From the NCBI GenBank assembly GCA_902406135.1, contig CABPCX010000011.1:1-16447 (forward strand): a stretch of 16,447 nt of DNA, written 5' to 3'. Below the pieces are notes generated by a model. That model was not told the origin of the DNA. It ran no database searches and was given only the letters and a program-made list of their open reading frames with translations. The DNA comes from an uncultured Eubacteriales bacterium. GTDB lineage: Bacteria; Bacillota; Clostridia; Lachnospirales; Anaerotignaceae. This document shows, in pieces, positions 13,679 to 16,447 of this stretch; position 1 is the first letter of the stretch, and every line of letters starts with the position of its first letter. The translations under genes and the position numbers were made by a program.

Positions 13679-14216
13679 TTTTCTTCCTCCCCTTTAAAAT
13701 TTAACTGCCGCTTTATGATTTCTCAAAATATAGATTCTGTTTTATGCCACAGGCATTTTCACATTTTTTATTTTTCTGAAATCTTTAAAACCAGTTTTTC
13801 CTGCCGCTTATTTTATTTCAGCTTAGACCCCTTTCTGAAAACAAAATATAAACTTTAGCAGGTTATTTAGGCTTTAAGCCACAGTCTTGTCATAACTGCC
13901 ATATACCGTTATAAAAATTACATACAGTAATGTCTTTAACGGCTCCGGCTGCAGAAAATATCGGAGCATATAATCATAGAGGGGGATTTTTATAAATTCC
14001 CGGCTAAGTTTCCATATATTACCTATATAAATTAAAACCTCTCATACATTCCTATCCTTAAGTTATATGCAAAAATCACGTTTTCTCAAATAATTCAGCT
14101 TAAATCGGGAATTAATCATTGTCTTACTATAAAGGAATAAAATATATTGCCCCTTTAAATTCTTTTAACAATCCTAAAGGTTATACTAAGAATAATGTCA
14201 ATAATTTTTCAACAAA
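13679..14216 (-). other. Long AT-rich leader of the symporter operon, no gene seen
   Basis: There is no credible coding frame on either strand. On the minus strand it contains several potential stems: GCTCCG/CGGAGC (13941-13946 with 13961-13966 read on plus), ATGCC/GGCAT around 13744-13755, and TTTCAG/CTGAAA around 13816-13839. The 9-mer AAGCGGCAG occurs twice (13705-13713 and 13801-13809, plus-strand CTGCCGCTT), each followed on the minus strand by TTTTAAAG; the nearer copy runs into the ribosome site. The landmarks of SAM-I, T-box, cobalamin and glycine leaders were searched for by eye and not found. A TTGACA (14196-14201) near the far end has no well-spaced -10 box, so the promoter is uncertain. 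Confidence 0.5.
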
Positions 14217-14241
14217 AAAAGACTGATTATTTCAGTCTTTT
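14217..14241. terminator. Terminator after the MerR-type gene
   Basis: AAAAGACTGA (14217-14226) pairs with TCAGTCTTTT (14232-14241) around a 5-base loop. In the minus direction the stem ends in TTTTTTTG, so it ends the regulator transcript and separates it from the symporter leader. Confidence 0.85.
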
Positions 14242-14243
14242 TA

Positions 14244-15044
14244 TCATATAAGCATCTGTACTTCGTATACCGCATCCGACCAGTCAACCAGATTATCTTC
14301 AAATTCAAGGGCAACTGCCAGCTTTGGCTTAGGCATACCGTCAAAATAATTTTTAATTACATCAGCTTTCCAGTCTTCCTTAAGTATTGGCGTCCTGAAA
14401 CATATATACTCTCCCTCCGGGAGCACATCTATATTTCCAGAGCAGAATTCCGGTTTCTGATTCATATAAATAAAATACGTATAGGGTTCAAATCTTTTAT
14501 TTATCAGTCCGTCAAACTCCACTTTATATCCGTAAAGTCTTCTGTATTTTAACTTTGAATACTCTGTCTTGGCCTTCAGCGCGGCAAGCCTTATCTCCAT
14601 ATCCGAAAGTTCATCATTCTCATAAACGGACACTTGGAGTATATATCTCTCCTCTTGATGTATGCGGTATATAAACATCCCCGAATCATTATTCTTCAAA
14701 TACGAAAAATAATTTATGTACCATTCAATATCTTTTATCTTTTCTTTAGCACTCTGTATTTCATCAAAAAGATTATTTTTCTGTTTATATAGAAACGGTA
14801 TAAGACCGTCAACCGTACCTTCTTTTATTATCACCGCTATCTCATCAAGGGAAAGCCCAAAACCCTGAAGATATTTTATCCTGTCAATAATATTAAACTG
14901 TTTGTACGAATAGTATCTGTATCCTGTGTCGGAATCGATGTGAATGGGGCTGAGTATTTTTTTCTTGTCGTAAAATCTGAGTGTCTGCGTTGATACGCCA
15001 AGCAGTTTGGCTGTTTCTCCTATGGTGTATAGCTCTTTTGTCAC
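14244..15044 (-). CDS. MerR-family transcriptional regulator with effector-binding C-terminal domain
   Basis: A 266-residue regulator. Residues 5-75 form the MerR DNA-binding domain (YTIGETAKLLGVSTQTLRFYDKKKILSP, then TGYRYYSYKQFNIIDRIKYLQGFGLSLDEI). A coiled helix at about 85-115 is followed by a domain of about 150 residues (RYILQVSVYEN, YFIYMNQKPEF, LPEGEYICFRTP) resembling the GyrI-like ligand pockets of BmrR-type multidrug regulators. There are no metal-binding Cys clusters, so a small organic effector is more likely than a metal. The start is a GTG at 15042-15044 with AGGAGG 10 bases upstream; no in-frame ATG lies nearby. No efflux pump is adjacent; the neighbour downstream is the symporter, after a terminator and a long gap, so its target is unknown. 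Confidence 0.88.
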   Translation of the reverse strand: MTKELYTIGETAKLLGVSTQTLRFYDKKKILSPIHIDSDTGYRYYSYKQFNIIDRIKYLQGFGLSLDEIAVIIKEGTVDGLIPFLYKQKNNLFDEIQSAKEKIKDIEWYINYFSYLKNNDSGMFIYRIHQEERYILQVSVYENDELSDMEIRLAALKAKTEYSKLKYRRLYGYKVEFDGLINKRFEPYTYFIYMNQKPEFCSGNIDVLPEGEYICFRTPILKEDWKADVIKNYFDGMPKPKLAVALEFEDNLVDWSDAVYEVQMLI

Positions 15045-15068
15045 TATGTCTTCGCCTCCTGTTTTTAG

Positions 15069-15097
15069 ATTATAATAAATATTATGACATCAGACAA
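15069..15097 (-). promoter_or_regulatory. Promoter of the MerR-type gene with a dyad in the spacer
   Basis: TTGTCT (15092-15097) and TATAAT (15069-15074) are separated by 17 bp on the minus strand. An inverted repeat ATAATA-TT-TATTAT (15072-15085) overlaps the spacer and -10 box, where MerR proteins bind. The dyad is built only of A and T, so it carries little information. The 17-bp spacer is ordinary rather than the 19-20 bp of classic MerR-activated promoters, which fits simple expression with possible self-control. Confidence 0.65.
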
Positions 15098-15112
15098 GTT
15101 TTTTATATGTAA

Positions 15113-15130
15113 GGGCGGACAAGTCCGCCC
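15113..15130. terminator. GC-rich palindrome after spoIVB, probable terminator
   Basis: GGGCGGAC and GTCCGCCC are separated by only two bases, 5 bases after the spoIVB stop. In RNA the loop would open to about four bases. On the minus strand it is followed by TTACATATAAAA, a poor U-tract, so termination may be weak and some reading into the MerR-type gene is possible. It also lies about 15 bp upstream of that gene's -35 box. Confidence 0.6.
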
Positions 15131-15134
15131 ATCT

Positions 15135-16214
15135 TTATATATCGTTTTTAAGCATATTCTCAATAAATATGCCGTATCCTCTGTCCGGCTCCTTAATAAA
15201 CACATGGGTCACGGCACCTATTATTTTTCCGTTCTGGATTATGGTCGAACCGCTCATTCCCTGTACTATGCCGCCGGCTGCGTCTTTGAGTTCATCATCG
15301 GTTATTCTTATTACCATTCCTTTGTCTTCTTCCGAATGATTGAGATTAACGCTTTCAATCTCTATTTCGTACTCATTTATGTTTCCGTCTTCATCGGTAC
15401 AAAGTATAACGGCTTCACCTGTTTTTACTTCATCGGCAGATGCAGCCGGGAGTGCCTCTTTATACAGACTGTCAGCCGTTTCCGCATTAAGGTTTCCGTA
15501 TATTCCGCACTCGTTATTTTCTGCTATATCTCCCATTACAGAACCTTTGTCAAGCACTCCCGTCAGCTCTCCGGGCGCTCCTTTTTCACTCTTTTTTATT
15601 CCCGTAATCTTGCTTTCAACGACCAGGCCGCTTTTTAAGGCCATAAGCTTTCCCGTATCCGTGTCATACACTCCGTGTCCCAGAGCACCAAAGCTTGAGT
15701 CTTCGGGATCTATATATGTCAGTGTACCTATTCCCTGTGTGCTGTCCCTTACCCATACGCCTATTTTGTTGCTCCCGTCTTCCAGACATTCAACGGGTGT
15801 GATGCTGACATCAACCTTGCTGTCATCTCTCACTACGGTAAGCTCAAGCGTTTCATCACTGTTTCTTATAGCATTTTCAAGAGCTTCCTTGTCATTGACA
15901 TACACTCCGTCTGCCTCAAGTATTATGTCGCCTTCCTTGAGAAGCTGTGCCGCCGGAGTATATATGTGTCTGTCTTTTCCCGTTACGTTTCCCGTACCAA
16001 GGACAAGAACTCCGTCGCTCTCCAATGTTATACCTACGGCCTGTCCGCCGGGTATAAGCATTTTTTCGGTATTTTCGACGGCAGCAGCAGGTGCAGCCTC
16101 ACTTTCCTGCCCGTTCAGAGAAACCGGAAAGAAAGACAGTATTGCCGCTGTAAATAAAGAAAAAAAACAAATTTTCCCAGCCTTTTTCAAAAATCTCACT
16201 TCCCTGAACACCAC
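15135..16214 (-). CDS. spoIVB: SpoIVB stage IV sporulation serine peptidase (S55)
   Basis: A protein of up to 359 residues. A signal/anchor segment (CFFSLFTAAILSFFPVS, 16-32) is followed by a PDZ-like domain (about 55-130, with TPAAQLLKEGDIILEADG) and an S55 peptidase domain. The catalytic His is in ALGHGVYD (His180), the Ser in GIVQGMSGS (Ser321), and a likely Asp in ITDDEL (306-307). In sporulating Firmicutes SpoIVB is secreted by the forespore and cleaves SpoIVFA to trigger sigma-K activation. The usual Pro after GMSGS is Thr here. The start is uncertain: GTG at 16212-16214 lies 3 bases after a hairpin and lacks a ribosome site. GTG at 16197-16199 or TTG at 16188-16190 (giving MKKAGK, with AGGGAAG about 8 bases upstream) is more plausible. 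Confidence 0.92.
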   Translation of the reverse strand: MVFREVRFLKKAGKICFFSLFTAAILSFFPVSLNGQESEAAPAAAVENTEKMLIPGGQAVGITLESDGVLVLGTGNVTGKDRHIYTPAAQLLKEGDIILEADGVYVNDKEALENAIRNSDETLELTVVRDDSKVDVSITPVECLEDGSNKIGVWVRDSTQGIGTLTYIDPEDSSFGALGHGVYDTDTGKLMALKSGLVVESKITGIKKSEKGAPGELTGVLDKGSVMGDIAENNECGIYGNLNAETADSLYKEALPAASADEVKTGEAVILCTDEDGNINEYEIEIESVNLNHSEEDKGMVIRITDDELKDAAGGIVQGMSGSTIIQNGKIIGAVTHVFIKEPDRGYGIFIENMLKNDI

Positions 16215-16217
16215 TTT

Positions 16218-16237
16218 TGCGGAGCTTATCTTCCGCA
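16218..16237 (-). other. Hairpin at the start of spoIVB
   Basis: TGCGGA (16218-16223) and TCCGCA (16232-16237) form a 6-bp stem with an 8-base loop just before the outermost spoIVB start codon. There is no U-tract. It either lies in the leader upstream of a later start, which would explain the missing ribosome site at the outer GTG, or limits translation. Confidence 0.5.
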
Positions 16238-16365
16238 GAATTTAATTTAACCTTTAAGCAGACAAGATATACTGGGAATGATTAAAACGGCGCTTTTACG
16301 GCAAAAAGGCTGTTTTATCATTTTTTATTATTCTGTACTGATTTGTTAAATTATGTTTGAAATTT

Positions 16366-16399
16366 ATTACTTGCGGTAATCTTTTTTTAAATTTATAAT
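16366..16399 (+). promoter_or_regulatory. Rightward promoter with overlapping inverted repeat
   Basis: TTGCGG (16371-16376) and TATAAT (16394-16399) are 17 bp apart on the plus strand, a good sigma-A-type promoter with a start near 16406. The inverted repeat ATTAC-TTGCG-GTAAT (16366-16380) covers the -35 box, where a bound repressor would block transcription. It serves a gene divergent from spoIVB that begins past the right edge. Confidence 0.65.
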
Positions 16400-16436
16400 A
16401 TTTATTAATATTTTTACCAAAGCTCAATATTTTATG

Positions 16437-16442
16437 AAAGGA
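16437..16442 (+). promoter_or_regulatory. Ribosome binding site of a gene beginning at or beyond the right edge
   Basis: AAAGGA is followed by AAATA to the end of the window, correct spacing for a start codon at about 16447 or just past it. The ATG at 16434-16436 overlaps this site and has no ribosome site of its own, so it is less likely to be the start. The gene itself cannot be identified. Confidence 0.5.
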
Positions 16443-16447
16443 AAATA

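Noticed and set aside
13930..13995. A 21-codon frame on the plus strand (ATG at 13930)
   Set aside because: It has no ribosome site or promoter and no recognisable product.
14191..14205. TTGACA at 14196-14201 as the symporter operon promoter
   Set aside because: The only good -10-like word (TATAAC) is 10 bp away, too close; words at 17-19 bp match poorly. It was left as uncertain rather than annotated.
13679..14216. SAM-I, T-box, cobalamin or glycine riboswitch before the symporter gene
   Set aside because: The conserved core words of these elements were not found on the minus strand by eye. An unknown structured element remains possible.
15340..16245. A long open frame on the plus strand, about 300 codons, opposite spoIVB
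   Set aside because: Its translation is Ser/Pro/Thr-rich without domain features, it has no ribosome site, and the minus strand encodes a clear SpoIVB with catalytic motifs. It mirrors codon bias.

Overview
The window reads as a moderately AT-rich chromosomal segment of an anaerobic, spore-forming member of the Clostridia; the closest fit by gene content is Lachnospirales/Eubacteriales, which is inference. The evidence is SpoIVB (a sporulation protease), a minimal SufC-SufB iron-sulfur assembly pair, a ferredoxin with a divergent Crp/Fnr regulator, an SLH cell-surface protein, strong AGGAGG-type ribosome binding sites, GTG/TTG starts and short U-tailed hairpin terminators. No tRNA, rRNA, CRISPR array, insertion sequence or phage gene was seen. 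Nearly all genes lie on the minus strand; the regulator at 2406-3059 is the exception.

Layout. (1) 1-1600: sufC and sufB-like genes overlap by 8 bp (sufB runs off the left edge), behind a good promoter with an adjacent palindrome. (2) 1621-3098: a two-cluster ferredoxin and a divergent Crp/Fnr regulator share a 101-bp intergenic region with a perfect 14-bp palindrome. The palindrome is centred 41.5 bp before the predicted start of the ferredoxin transcript. (3) 3115-3828: a small exported protein with three SLH repeats. (4) 3943-11195: a complete phosphate operon in the order pstS-pstC-pstA-pstB-phoU-HD protein-phoB-phoR, with spacings of -1 to 24 bp after pstC. A four-repeat Pho box precedes pstS, a strong hairpin separates pstS from pstC, and a terminator lies upstream. 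(5) 11300-13678: an AGCS sodium/amino-acid symporter followed by a homocysteine S-methyltransferase, preceded by a long non-coding leader. (6) 14244-15130: a MerR-type regulator. (7) 15135-16447: spoIVB, then a divergent promoter for a gene beyond the right edge.

How it fits together. Phosphate limitation should activate PhoB, which would bind the Pho box and raise the PstSCAB importer, PhoU and the two-component system itself, a feedback loop. Two things break the textbook picture. The PhoR histidine kinase has Gln in place of the phospho-accepting His in an otherwise intact H-box. The phosphate-binding lipoprotein PstS has its two sequence halves in the reverse of the usual order, as in a circular permutation. 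These are the observations most worth a second look, followed by the Crp/Fnr promoter geometry, the HD protein inside the pho operon, and the symporter-methyltransferase pair with its unexplained leader.
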